NCBI GenBank assembly: GCA_044337705.1
Contig: JBIINB010000002.1
Coordinates: forward strand, 1 to 64,000
Direction: 5' to 3'
Length of the DNA stretch: 64,000 bases
Origin: JBEISR01 sp044337705
GTDB lineage: Bacteria; Planctomycetota; Planctomycetia; Pirellulales; Pirellulaceae
This document shows positions 34,667-43,398 of the stretch, piece by piece. The notes under the pieces were generated by a model, which saw only the letters and a list, made by a program, of their open reading frames with translations, had not been told where the DNA came from and made no database searches. Numbering within the stretch: position 1 is the first letter of the stretch; every line of letters starts with the position of its first letter. The translations under genes and the position numbers were made by a program.

Positions 34667-35437
34667 TCAGCGCTCCCGCCGCGGTTGACGGATCGCACCG
34701 CTCCCCTCCGCTCGTGAATCCGCACCCCAGGAAGCACCACTGGGAGAACTGGGGAATGCTCGAGCGGGTTGTGTACGCCATCGTAGGTCGACGGCATGAG
34801 GGCTGGGGGGGGGAGAGGCTTGTCCCGTAGGAGACCAGTTCGAATCGGGAATCGTAGCTCCCGCCAGCGGGGTCAGGGGTGGTGCTGGGGATCGAAGCGT
34901 CGAAAAGTCGGGCAGGCCCTTCCCCGGGATGACGCCAGGAGGGAGTTGCGTCTGTCCCACGAGCGGTTGCAAACCGGCGGGCATGGACGACCTTCCGATT
35001 CGAGCTGGACTTCGACCGGCACCAAACAACCCTCCGCTCGCGTCCAAGTCGTTCGATCCCTGCGAATTCAATCCCTCCGAGAGCAGATCGGGAGGCGAGC
35101 CGGAGGGGGAGGCGGGCTCGAGCGATTTTCCATGAGCAATGAAACTGGCGGGCAGTTTCGGAATGTCCCTGGCCAGCTCATCTATCTTGTCGGGGAGACC
35201 CCTTGCTGGGTCGATGCGGTCCACCGAGGGTTCTAACTGCAATTCTGAAGAAGGCGATAAGGTGGCAAGTGGCGTCGACGATTCGCCCGGCAGCGATCGC
35301 TCGGAACCGGCAGTCGTATTGAGGTCCTGAGGAATCTTTGCTTTGTCCTTCGAAAAAAACAAAATGGCCACCATGGCGCCAAGAGCGATGATGGCGCCAC
35401 CAAGCATTCTTGGGGGATGCATGGAAGTCTCGGACAT
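34667..35437 (-). CDS. Membrane-anchored Pro/Ser-rich protein, unknown function
   Basis: The 256-residue protein has a single N-terminal helix (MLGGAIIALGAMVAILFFSK) and then a long Pro-, Ser- and Gly-rich region without globular motifs, likely disordered in the periplasm, ending in a basic tail (IRQPRRER). GAGG eight bases before the ATG supports translation. On the plus strand its PPPSP codons appear as a G9 run (34805-34813) that could be prone to slippage. No family was recognised. It follows the Ser/Thr kinase gene in the same orientation (144-base gap), so it might be an envelope partner, but nothing more supports this. Confidence 0.55.
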   Translation of the reverse strand: MSETSMHPPRMLGGAIIALGAMVAILFFSKDKAKIPQDLNTTAGSERSLPGESSTPLATLSPSSELQLEPSVDRIDPARGLPDKIDELARDIPKLPASFIAHGKSLEPASPSGSPPDLLSEGLNSQGSNDLDASGGLFGAGRSPARIGRSSMPAGLQPLVGQTQLPPGVIPGKGLPDFSTLRSPAPPLTPLAGATIPDSNWSPTGQASPPPSPHAVDLRWRTQPARAFPSSPSGASWGADSRAEGSGAIRQPRRER

Positions 35438-35581
35438 GCTTCAACCTCGATTCGGCTCTTAGACATGCGTCCGCGCACCTTCTAGGCCATCGGTGGTGAC
35501 GATCCGCATCGAGAGTATGCCCCAGGAAACACTGGAGCATGAAGAAAATGGATCGAATTCCGAAGATACCGATCGCAACGG

Positions 35582-36706
35582 TTAGACCGGTAGGTTGAGG
35601 TCCTCCAGCCAGAAGCGAATCTCCTGATCGTATTCGCTCGCCAGATTGCTCAGAACCAATTGCCGGTGGAATGCGGCGGCTCCGGAATCCGCCAGGTCGG
35701 CTGCCTCGGCGCTGGCAAAACGTTGGCCTGGGTCAAAAGCGATCAAGCGCTGGCAAAGAGATACCAGCAGGCCATTGCGTTCGACCTCCGGCGGTAGCAA
35801 TTGATGAAGGTGCTGTGGCAACTGTTTTTTTTGTTCCAGCAGTTCCGCTGCACTCGAAGGTTGAAGAAATAGCTTTCGGCCAGAGAGCAATTCGACCAGG
35901 ACATAGCCGAGTGATGCCAAGTCGCTGCGCGGGGTCGGTCGACTGCCCATCAGCACTTCGGGAGCGGCGTAGGCTGGGGTGCAGTGGTGCTTGGTTGGGG
36001 GATCTCTCAAGTCGACTGCCGATCCCAGATCGATCAGTTTGGCCAGTCCGGTCCGTTTAAGCATCAGGTTGGCAGGTTTGATGTCGCCGTGTACGATCCG
36101 TTCTCGGTGCAAGGCTGCCAGGCCATTCAGGCAGTCGCGGACGACGGCGACGGCAACTCCTGCTTTCAATCGGGAACTGTCTACACCGGCCGTTGCGATC
36201 ACATCGTTGATGTAGTTCCACCGCTGCGGAGTGACCGTTTGGCGGCAATTTTCCAACGTCGCTGGCTCCACCAGTCGCTCCAGATCAAACCCGTCGATCC
36301 ACTCGGAAACCATGATGCGAATGCGCGAGCGTTCGATAAAGTCTTGGACATCGATCAAATTATCGTGCTGGATGCCAGCCACCTTGGCAGCGATCGACGC
36401 GACACCACGCATCGCTCCTTCGTACGCCTCCATGGAAGGATACCCCTGGGGCGTAAAGAACTTGACTGCGACGGGGAGGGTGAAATCATCCGAACCACGT
36501 CGCCGAGTCAGGAAGACCACTCCCTGACCTCCCCGTCCCAGCACCCGCTCCAACCTGAGGTAGGAAGTCCACTGCAATCGATCCCCTTCGATCATGGATC
36601 GATAGGTCTTCTGCAGACGCAGCAACTGTTCGTCGGTTGGGGCATCTCCCCAATGCTCGGTGGCATGCAAGCGATCGACTGGTCTCCCCGACAACTTCTC
36701 TTCCAA
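35582..36706 (-). CDS. Hanks-type serine/threonine protein kinase, soluble
   Basis: Kinase motifs are in order: glycine loop LGRGGQGVVFL, VAVKFF with the ATP-binding Lys, catalytic HGDIKPANLML (HGD in place of HRD), IDLGSAVDL (DLG in place of DFG), YAAPEVLMG and the DLASLGYVLVELLSGR helix. The HGD and DLG variants keep both Asp residues, so activity is plausible. There is no transmembrane helix or extracellular domain; ~50 residues precede the kinase domain and ~30 follow. The start appears to be TTG at 36706, just after the glgX stop, with GAGG upstream. Tight linkage to glgX suggests control of, or by, glycogen metabolism, but this is inference. Confidence 0.88.
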   Translation of the reverse strand: MEEKLSGRPVDRLHATEHWGDAPTDEQLLRLQKTYRSMIEGDRLQWTSYLRLERVLGRGGQGVVFLTRRRGSDDFTLPVAVKFFTPQGYPSMEAYEGAMRGVASIAAKVAGIQHDNLIDVQDFIERSRIRIMVSEWIDGFDLERLVEPATLENCRQTVTPQRWNYINDVIATAGVDSSRLKAGVAVAVVRDCLNGLAALHRERIVHGDIKPANLMLKRTGLAKLIDLGSAVDLRDPPTKHHCTPAYAAPEVLMGSRPTPRSDLASLGYVLVELLSGRKLFLQPSSAAELLEQKKQLPQHLHQLLPPEVERNGLLVSLCQRLIAFDPGQRFASAEAADLADSGAAAFHRQLVLSNLASEYDQEIRFWLEDLNLPV

Positions 36707-36717
36707 GGGTGTCTACC

Positions 36718-38937
36718 TCATCGAGTCCAACTCTGCTTGGGGCCATCGCCTTCCCGGTTGGCGGTCGCCCGCTGTGTATCGAACTTTACAGGTTTCTTTC
36801 CTTGGGTGCCGACCAACACCGCACTGGAGTATGAGGGGAGGATTCGCTGGACGCCATGTGGCACGACGGGGCTTTCGGCTACATCAAGGACCCAGGGCTC
36901 TTCGATCGGAACTGAGGTGTCGACCACCAGATGCCACTGGATCTCATCCGATCCTTCCGGAAGCCGAAACTCCTGGGGCTGGTCGCCAGCGTGGAACCAG
37001 ACCAGAAGGTGCCTTGGGGAATGACCCGCGCGGGGATTAGCCGCCGAAGGATCGGGGGCAATCCAACAGGCAAGATGCCGAGCCCCAGTATCCCAGGTCC
37101 GATTCCGCCCATCCGGGTCAAGCCATAGGATATCCGGCCAGGGAGACAGTCCTTCGGGTGCTCCGCGAAAAAATCGATCCGTTTCCAGCTGCGTCAGGCT
37201 TTTTCTCAGCTCCACCAGCCTTGCCACTCCCTCCACCATGGAGTCGTGCTGAGCCATTCGCTGCCAGTCGATCCAGGAAGTCTCATTATCCTGGCAGTAA
37301 GCGTTATTGTTTCCTGATTGCGTCCGACCTCCTTCATCACCGGCGGTCCACATGGGGACACCTTTGGCCAGCAGAAGGTTCACGAAAAAATTTCTCTGCT
37401 GTCGGCATCTCAGATGAGCGATTTCCGGATCGTCCGTTGGGCCTTCGATGCCATGATTCCAGCTGAAGTTCTGATTCTCTCCGTCGCGATTATCCCAACC
37501 ATTGGCATGATTATGCTTTTCCTCGTAAGCCACCAGATCGGCCAATGTGTAGCCATCGTGCGATGCGATGAAGTTGACCGAAGCGCTTGGAGGTCGGCCT
37601 GAGGACTGGTAAAGATCGGACGATCCACTGAATCGCGTTGCAGCCGAACCATCCATCCCTGGATCCCCTCGCCAAAATCTCCGGACATCGTCCCGAAAAC
37701 GCCCATTCCACTCCGACCAACCTTTACCTCCGAAGGATCCCACCTGGTAGGCTCCTGCCGCATCCCACGCTTCGGCGATCCATTTGGTTCCCGACAGCAA
37801 GGGATCCCTCTGGATCGCTTCGATCAGTGGGGATTTTTCTATCAACTGACCGTCGCTGGTGCGGTTCAGGATGCTTGCCAGATCGAACCGAAAGCCGTCG
37901 ATATGGTACTCATGGACCCAATGCCGCAATATGGAAATCAGCATTTCGCGGCAGACGGGATCTTGCGCGTGGATCGCGTTTCCACATCCGGAATAGTCGC
38001 TGAACTGGTGCGTTTGGCCATGCATCAGATAGTAGGCCGAAGCATCGATCCCCTTCCAGCTCAAGACGGTTCCCGACGCACCCTGTTCACAGGTGTGGTT
38101 CAGGACGATATCCAGGATCACTTCCAGACCTTCAGCATGCAGCGAACGAACCAATTCCTTGAACTCAGTGACTTGAGCTCCTGGATGGGATGACACGGCG
38201 TAATGGCGATGTGGAGCGAAAAAGGCCAGGGGGTCGTACCCCCAGTAGTTCCGCCGGCCAGCATCGCCTCCAAAAACACTTCCCTCCAGAAAGTCCTGCA
38301 CAGGCATCAACTCGACGGCCGTCACCCCCATCCTCTTCAAATGATCGACACGATCCAGCAGGCCAAGGAAGGTTCCAGGGCGGGTGGATCGGCTGGATGG
38401 ATGCTTCGTGAAGCCCCCCACGTGCAACTCGTAGATTACCGACTCGTTCCATGGGAGTCCCAGAGGACGATCGCCGCGCCAGTCGAAGCGGTCTTCCAGC
38501 ACAACGCATTTGGGAGGCCGGATGATCCCATCGGTCGAGTGCAGGAACTCCCCTGCAAGTGCTTTAGCGTAGGGGTCCAAGAGGCGTGCACTGCCATCGA
38601 ACCAGAATCCCCGTTCCGGGTCAAATGGTCCATCCAGCTGAAAATGGTAGAACAGAGTTGTTCGATCGCCTGGCAGGAAGGTGCGCCACAGGCAATCCCC
38701 GCTGCGTTCCATCGGTAGCCGATCCGAAGGGTCGCGCTGCTGGACCTGATCGTAGAGAAGAAGACTTGCCGATGTCGCGTGTCGGCTTGCAACGAGGAAC
38801 TGGGTGCCGACGATTCTTCCCTCCTCACGGACCACCATTGCGCCATAGGGAGTGTTGTAGGCTTGCAGCGGGATCAGGCCAGGCGATCGCGTATCGCTAC
38901 CCAAGTCAGAAGATGCCCAAGCCACGGTGATTTCCAT
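36718..38937 (-). CDS. glgX: Glycogen debranching enzyme / isoamylase, GH13
   Basis: This cytoplasmic GH13 enzyme hydrolyses alpha-1,6 branches of glycogen. It has an N-terminal CBM48-like domain (PYGAMVVREEGRIVGTQFLV region), then the barrel with YELHVGGFTKHPSS, VTAVELMPVQ, YWGYDPLAFFAP, VILDIVLNHTCEQ, DGFRFDLASILNR (nucleophile Asp), KWIAEAWDAAG (acid Glu) and FIASHDGYTLADLVAY (transition-state HD). The C-terminal beta domain ends near WTR. The frame is open to 39003, but that would start inside the terminator of the next gene; ATG at 38937 is preferred (739 residues). A Ser/Thr kinase gene follows eleven bases later. Confidence 0.95.
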   Translation of the reverse strand: MEITVAWASSDLGSDTRSPGLIPLQAYNTPYGAMVVREEGRIVGTQFLVASRHATSASLLLYDQVQQRDPSDRLPMERSGDCLWRTFLPGDRTTLFYHFQLDGPFDPERGFWFDGSARLLDPYAKALAGEFLHSTDGIIRPPKCVVLEDRFDWRGDRPLGLPWNESVIYELHVGGFTKHPSSRSTRPGTFLGLLDRVDHLKRMGVTAVELMPVQDFLEGSVFGGDAGRRNYWGYDPLAFFAPHRHYAVSSHPGAQVTEFKELVRSLHAEGLEVILDIVLNHTCEQGASGTVLSWKGIDASAYYLMHGQTHQFSDYSGCGNAIHAQDPVCREMLISILRHWVHEYHIDGFRFDLASILNRTSDGQLIEKSPLIEAIQRDPLLSGTKWIAEAWDAAGAYQVGSFGGKGWSEWNGRFRDDVRRFWRGDPGMDGSAATRFSGSSDLYQSSGRPPSASVNFIASHDGYTLADLVAYEEKHNHANGWDNRDGENQNFSWNHGIEGPTDDPEIAHLRCRQQRNFFVNLLLAKGVPMWTAGDEGGRTQSGNNNAYCQDNETSWIDWQRMAQHDSMVEGVARLVELRKSLTQLETDRFFRGAPEGLSPWPDILWLDPDGRNRTWDTGARHLACWIAPDPSAANPRAGHSPRHLLVWFHAGDQPQEFRLPEGSDEIQWHLVVDTSVPIEEPWVLDVAESPVVPHGVQRILPSYSSAVLVGTQGKKPVKFDTQRATANREGDGPKQSWTR

Positions 38938-38984
38938 CCTTAACCGAGTCGAATGCCAACCCCAAACACTCGCGAAAGTCGAAT

Positions 38985-39016
38985 AAAAAACCCTGCCAGT
39001 CATCGACTGGCAGGGT
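38985..39016 (-). terminator. Rho-independent terminator of the YTV protein gene
   Basis: An eleven-base perfect stem (ACCCTGCCAGT at 38990-39000 with its complement at 39006-39016) and a five-base loop are followed on the minus strand by a run of T (38985-38990). It lies 42 bases beyond the stop of the YTV gene and separates it from glgX. Confidence 0.92.
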
Positions 39017-39057
39017 CTTAAACTTCAAGAATCGTTTAGAAACGACTCATGCACAAC

Positions 39058-41097
39058 TTAGTTGCAACCGCAGTCGCCACCAGCCGAAGCGGCAGCACCA
39101 GCAGCCTTGCGGCCGTGATGATGTCCACCCAGCAGGCCACCACCGAGGATGCCGCCACCACCGAGGATTCGGCCACCGACACCGTTTCCACCGATGACGC
39201 TGCCAGCAGCCGAGCTGCTACCAGCTGCCGAGCTGCTTCCCAGGCCAATCGCCGATCCGTTCATCACGGGAACGCTGACGGTCTGAGGAACCATGCGGCA
39301 GACGGTAACCGGAACCTGCTCTTCCACGGTGTAAGGAACCGTGACGTTGTAGGTGTCGGTCTTTTCTTCCGAAATGTTGTCGTACACGGTCACCGAGTAG
39401 GTGCGGGTACGGGTTTCGGTGGTGTAGGTGGTGTAAGGAACTTCGCGGGTGCGAGCTTCGGTGTTGTAGGTCGTCTTGGCAACCTGACGGGTCCGAGTCT
39501 CATCATTCCACACGGTCTTGGAGACCTGGCGGGTGCGAGTTTCCTGGTTGTACGAAACCTTGCGAACCTTGCGGGTACGGGTTTCGGTGTTGTAGCTGGT
39601 CTTAGGAACCTGACGAGTGCGGGTTTCGGTGTTGTACGAAACCTTCTTGACCGTGCGAGTACGTGGCTCGGTCTTCATCTCGGTCTTGCTGACCATGCGG
39701 GTACGGGTTTCGGTATTGTACGAAACCTTCTTGACCGTACGAGTACGAGTCTCGGTGTTCATGCTCACCTTCTTGACGGTGCGCGTGCGAGTCTCGCTCT
39801 TCATCTCGGTCTTGGCAACCTGACGGGTGCGGGTTTCGTCGTTGTAGGAAACCTTCTTGACCGTACGAGTACGAGTCTCTGGGCGAGACAGCGTCACATT
39901 GTAGGTGTAGGTTTCTTCCGATGACTGGTTCTGGTAGGTGGTGCAAGGAATTTCTTCCGTGACCACGTTAGGAACCCAGACGCGCCGGCAAACAGTGCGA
40001 GTTGCAGGAGCTGCGACTTCGCCGCATCCGCCACAACCAGCGCTGGCACCGCCGCAACCGCTGTCGCATCCGCCACAGCCGCTCGAAGCACCGCCGCAAC
40101 CGCCGCAACCATTGCCAGCCGAAGCTGCAACGCCGTTGCCGCAACCGTTGCCAACAGCAACTTCTTCCATCACCGTCTGGTACGAACCACGGTCACGGGT
40201 TACCGTGCGCGAGGTGGTCACAGGAACGCGTCGGCAAACCGTACGGGTGCCGGTGCGCTGCTCGGTGTAAGGAACATTGACGGTGTATTCCTGAACTTCA
40301 TCGGTGTAGACAGGAACCTTCACGGTGTAGGTCTGGTCGACCATGGTGGTCACCGGAACCTGAACGGTGTATTCCTGAACTTCATCGGTGTAGACGGGAA
40401 CCTGAACGGTGTATTCCTGGACTTCGTCAGTCGTCACCGGAACCTGAACCGTGTATTCCTGTGGAACCTGAGTGGTCACAGGAACCGTGACGGTGTATTC
40501 CTGGACTTCGTCGGTGTAGACAGGAACCTGAACGGTGTACTGCTCGTCGACCATGGTGGTCACCGGCACCTGCACCGTGTAGGACTCATCCACATCGTTG
40601 TAGACAGGAACAGTCACCTGATACTCTTGGGTTTCCTGGACGGTCGAGGGGACGCGGACCGTGTAGGTCTGGTCTTCCATCGTGGTCACAGGGACGGTCA
40701 CGTTGTACGTTTCCGTACGGGTTTCCGTCTTGGGAACCTGGACCGTGTAGTCCTGGGTTCGCTCTTCGGTCCGTGGGACACGGCGAGTCACCGTGTAGGT
40801 CCGAGTTCGCTGCTCGACCCGGGTCAGGGTCTTGGTCACAGATCGCATTTCGGTGAACTGCTGAGGCACCATCACGGTCCGCTCAACGTAGCTGATGCCC
40901 GAGCCACAATTGCCCGAACCGTCGCCGACGATTGCGCCTTCCGCTCCTGCGCCCGCTCCGCCACCAACGCCACTGGAAACGACGGCACCGTCGCCGCATC
41001 CACTGCAACCGCCGCATCCACCGCAGTCAGCGGATACGTTGCCGACGCCATACATCATGGCGGTCAGGCCGAAGAGAAACAACCGACGCAACTTCAT
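39058..41097 (-). CDS. YTV-repeat, cysteine- and glycine-rich cell-wall protein
   Basis: The 679-residue protein matches the YTV-domain family (PF07639), known from the proteinaceous cell wall of Rhodopirellula baltica. A signal peptide (MKLRRLFLFGLTAMMYGVG) precedes a Cys/Gly-rich stretch (CGGCGGCSGCG, ~25-34). Then come twelve YTV-type repeats with an exact 14-residue period (Tyr at 117, 131, 145 ... 271; VQVPVYTDEV type, acidic), a second Gly/Cys linker (~317-360, motifs such as GCGGC), and twelve further 14-residue repeats (Glu at 407, 421, 435 ... 561) of ETRTRTVKKVSYNT type, strongly basic. A Gly/Ser/His tail ends in DCGCN. Its own terminator suggests strong independent expression. It is likely secreted and disulfide cross-linked in the envelope. 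Confidence 0.92.
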   Translation of the reverse strand: MKLRRLFLFGLTAMMYGVGNVSADCGGCGGCSGCGDGAVVSSGVGGGAGAGAEGAIVGDGSGNCGSGISYVERTVMVPQQFTEMRSVTKTLTRVEQRTRTYTVTRRVPRTEERTQDYTVQVPKTETRTETYNVTVPVTTMEDQTYTVRVPSTVQETQEYQVTVPVYNDVDESYTVQVPVTTMVDEQYTVQVPVYTDEVQEYTVTVPVTTQVPQEYTVQVPVTTDEVQEYTVQVPVYTDEVQEYTVQVPVTTMVDQTYTVKVPVYTDEVQEYTVNVPYTEQRTGTRTVCRRVPVTTSRTVTRDRGSYQTVMEEVAVGNGCGNGVAASAGNGCGGCGGASSGCGGCDSGCGGASAGCGGCGEVAAPATRTVCRRVWVPNVVTEEIPCTTYQNQSSEETYTYNVTLSRPETRTRTVKKVSYNDETRTRQVAKTEMKSETRTRTVKKVSMNTETRTRTVKKVSYNTETRTRMVSKTEMKTEPRTRTVKKVSYNTETRTRQVPKTSYNTETRTRKVRKVSYNQETRTRQVSKTVWNDETRTRQVAKTTYNTEARTREVPYTTYTTETRTRTYSVTVYDNISEEKTDTYNVTVPYTVEEQVPVTVCRMVPQTVSVPVMNGSAIGLGSSSAAGSSSAAGSVIGGNGVGGRILGGGGILGGGLLGGHHHGRKAAGAAASAGGDCGCN
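39376..39879 (-). repeat. Coding repeat array 2, twelve units of 42 bases (basic)
   Basis: This DNA encodes residues 407-574 of the YTV protein. Twelve consecutive 14-residue units share ETRTR at the start and KK/KT-x-x-x-N later. Several units are near-identical at DNA level, which is the reason this region looks like a tandem repeat. Confidence 0.9.
40246..40749 (-). repeat. Coding repeat array 1, twelve units of 42 bases (YTV, acidic)
   Basis: This DNA encodes residues 117-284 of the YTV protein. Twelve 14-residue units begin with Y-x-V-x-VP and contain Asp/Glu near the end (TDEVQE or TTMVDEQ). The period is exactly the same as in array 2. Confidence 0.9.
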
Positions 41098-41790
41098 CGA
41101 GACTCTCCTGAAACAAGAAAACGAGGGACAATTCCAACCAATTCTCTCAAGGCAACCTAAAGCACCCGGACCTCTCAGATAGAAAAAGCTCCCAAGTCGC
41201 CCCAGAACATCCGCTTATCCTAAACCAGAAAAACTTCCTAGTCAAACATCGTGATGCTAGCATTCAGGGAAAATTTTCTATCTTGGCAGACCGATTGATT
41301 CCGTCTGTATTAGTTGATCCGATTGTTACCAATTCCACCGATTCCAAAAAGGAGGGGAGTCCGCCAAAAGAGCTGTCTTCCCGGAAAATTTTTCCTAGAC
41401 CACTCAAAGTGACAATCGCCATTGTGCCTCTGGATTCGATTTTTGGCCATCCTTGGTCGTTCGGTAGAGCCATCCAGCAGCCTTGGGGTTTGAACTTGTG
41501 GAGAATAGAGCCGAACAGTCATGATGAGCGTCGGTTGGCCTCCCCAGCGACCCGCCGGCCTCTGGTCCCCGATGGGGCAGGAAAATTCGATGACTTTTGG
41601 AAGTCGAATCGATTCCCCAACGTTCGTTTCGGGCCACCATTTTTTGCCGACGGAACCGACTGCGTTCCGAGCACCGATGGAGAGGTGAACGACAGACGCT
41701 ATTAAGATCTTTTTCTTTTTGACACCGAATCGAACGCGCTTTGGCTTGGGCAGACCGAACTCCGCCTTGGGGCGCCAGGACTTTTCGAAC
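41098..41790. other. Long intergenic region between the YTV gene and the RND operon
   Basis: These 693 bases separate divergent genes and must contain promoters for both. The part from about 41160 to 41420 is visibly richer in A and T than the surroundings. Open frames on both strands here have no recognisable domain and are not called. No terminator or repeat was seen. Confidence 0.5.
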
Positions 41791-43398
41791 ATGAAACTTT
41801 GGTTTGAGCGGATCGTTTTTGGGGTTTTGTTCCCACTTTTACTTCTCGCCGGTGGCTTTGCGACCTACATCGCTTTGGGGAAGGCGGAGCCGAAGCAGAT
41901 GGTCTCCACCGCCAGTGATGCCGCTTCGAGGTTGCTCACATTCCCGATCGTCCAAATCGCATCGTCACTTCCCTTTGATCAGGATCGCTCTCTGGACCTA
42001 GACCTCAATGGCCTAGTGGTCCCTTTTCGACAGATCACCGTAGCCGCCGAGGTCGCGGGGCGAATCGCTATGAAGGCGGAGAACTGCCGTGCGGGTCGGT
42101 ATGTCGAAGAGGGAGAACTGCTCTACCAACTCGATCCTCGCGACTTCCAATTGGACTTGGAGCGATTGAGCAAGTTGCGGGATCAGGAGTACGCCACGTT
42201 GCGGGAGTGGGAGCAAGAAAAAGCCAACGTGCAAAAGTCGCAGCAGTTGGCTTTGGAGGAATTGGCCATTCAGGAACGGGAAATCGCTCGGCTTGAAAAA
42301 CTCCCCGCGGGGTTTGCCTCCGAGACCGAATTGGATCAGGCACGTAGAGTTCGCATCGCCAGTGCCAATCAAGCGCAGTCCTTCACCAATCAGTTGGCTC
42401 TCTTGGACAGTCGCCGACAGCGCCTGGAACTCGCGCAGCAACTGGTCGCTACCCAGTTGCAGCAAGCACAACTGAATCTGGCGAGGACCGAGATCCGAGC
42501 CCCGGTGGCGGGATTGATCGTGCGGGAGATGGCAGAGAGTGATTCCTACGTCCAGAAGGGAGCAACACTCTGCGAAATCGAAGACACTTCCAAGGCCGAA
42601 GTCAAATGCAACATGCGGATGGACCAGCTGATGCTGGTGCTGGATCAGAAATCGGAAAAGGAACAGGCCGACAAGGATCCCAATGAGCGATACCTGTTGC
42701 CTCCGACACCTGTTTCGATTGTCTATCGCGTTGCGGGGCGCGAAAACGAAGCGTTTCAGTGGCAAGGGCGACTGAGCCGCTACGAGGGGGTTGGTATCGA
42801 CCCCCAGACTCGCACCGTCCCGGTTCGAATCACGGTCGACCGCCCAGGGGATTTCCGGCGAGGACAGGCGGAGGAGAGCGAAAGCACAGCTACGCCACCG
42901 GCGCTCGTCCGCGGCATGTTCGTCGATGTCATTCTGCATCTGGTGCCACAGCGAAATTTTGTGCTGATACCGAAGCTTGGACTGCGCCCCGGCAATCAGC
43001 TATGGAAGGCTGAGCGCAGTGATGGCTGGAAAGCCCTGACCGATCCCTCTGCCAGCCCGGCAGAACTTCCTCCTACGGCTGAGACGCGCGACCCGATGGA
43101 CCGCTGGGAAGTGGGCAATCTTGCATCGGTGGATCATATCGAAGCGGTGCGAACCATCCAGATCCCCAACCCATCGGGGATCGGTCATTCGGATTTTTGG
43201 ATCGTCGAATCGCAGGAGGGGTTGCGAGGGGGCGAGTTGATCGTCACCTCGCCCCTGGCAACTGTCCGCGGTGACGGAACCGACTGGGTCCGTTGGCAGA
43301 AAGATCCAGTTTCATCGGCCAGTGAGTCGAATCGGCGGGAAGGCTCAGAAGTATCGGGCAACCCCCAAGCCTCCCGTAGGACGCAAGGAGATCAGTGA
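41791..43398 (+). CDS. RND efflux periplasmic adaptor (membrane fusion protein)
   Basis: This HlyD/AcrA-type adaptor links an RND pump to the outer-membrane channel. The ATG at 41791 is preferred because the N-terminal anchor (FLGVLFPLLLLAGGFATY type: GVLFPLLLLAGGFATYIALG) follows. The barrel-sandwich domain is split by a long coiled-coil hairpin (~130-250), with the lipoyl half VVPFRQITVAAEVAGRIAMK before it and ARTEIRAPVAGLIVREM after. Beta-barrel and membrane-proximal parts follow (VRGMFVDVILHLVPQRNFVLIP). It has 535 residues, above the usual ~400, partly through an extended C-terminus. The stop overlaps the pump start (TGATG). Confidence 0.92.
   Translation: MKLWFERIVFGVLFPLLLLAGGFATYIALGKAEPKQMVSTASDAASRLLTFPIVQIASSLPFDQDRSLDLDLNGLVVPFRQITVAAEVAGRIAMKAENCRAGRYVEEGELLYQLDPRDFQLDLERLSKLRDQEYATLREWEQEKANVQKSQQLALEELAIQEREIARLEKLPAGFASETELDQARRVRIASANQAQSFTNQLALLDSRRQRLELAQQLVATQLQQAQLNLARTEIRAPVAGLIVREMAESDSYVQKGATLCEIEDTSKAEVKCNMRMDQLMLVLDQKSEKEQADKDPNERYLLPPTPVSIVYRVAGRENEAFQWQGRLSRYEGVGIDPQTRTVPVRITVDRPGDFRRGQAEESESTATPPALVRGMFVDVILHLVPQRNFVLIPKLGLRPGNQLWKAERSDGWKALTDPSASPAELPPTAETRDPMDRWEVGNLASVDHIEAVRTIQIPNPSGIGHSDFWIVESQEGLRGGELIVTSPLATVRGDGTDWVRWQKDPVSSASESNRREGSEVSGNPQASRRTQGDQ

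Noticed and set aside
39049..39924. Long plus-strand frame antisense to the YTV gene
   Set aside because: It is a mirror of the repeat coding strand, with low-complexity translation and no start signal.
39376..40749. CRISPR-like regular repeats
   Set aside because: The 42-base periodicity is in-frame coding repeats of the YTV protein with no spacers.
41310..41792. Minus-strand frame of 160 codons before the RND adaptor
   Set aside because: It lies in the intergenic region, has no ribosome-binding site and a composition unlike real proteins here.
42013..42939. Minus-strand frame of 308 codons
   Set aside because: It is antisense to the RND adaptor gene, whose coiled coil and lipoyl motifs are clear.
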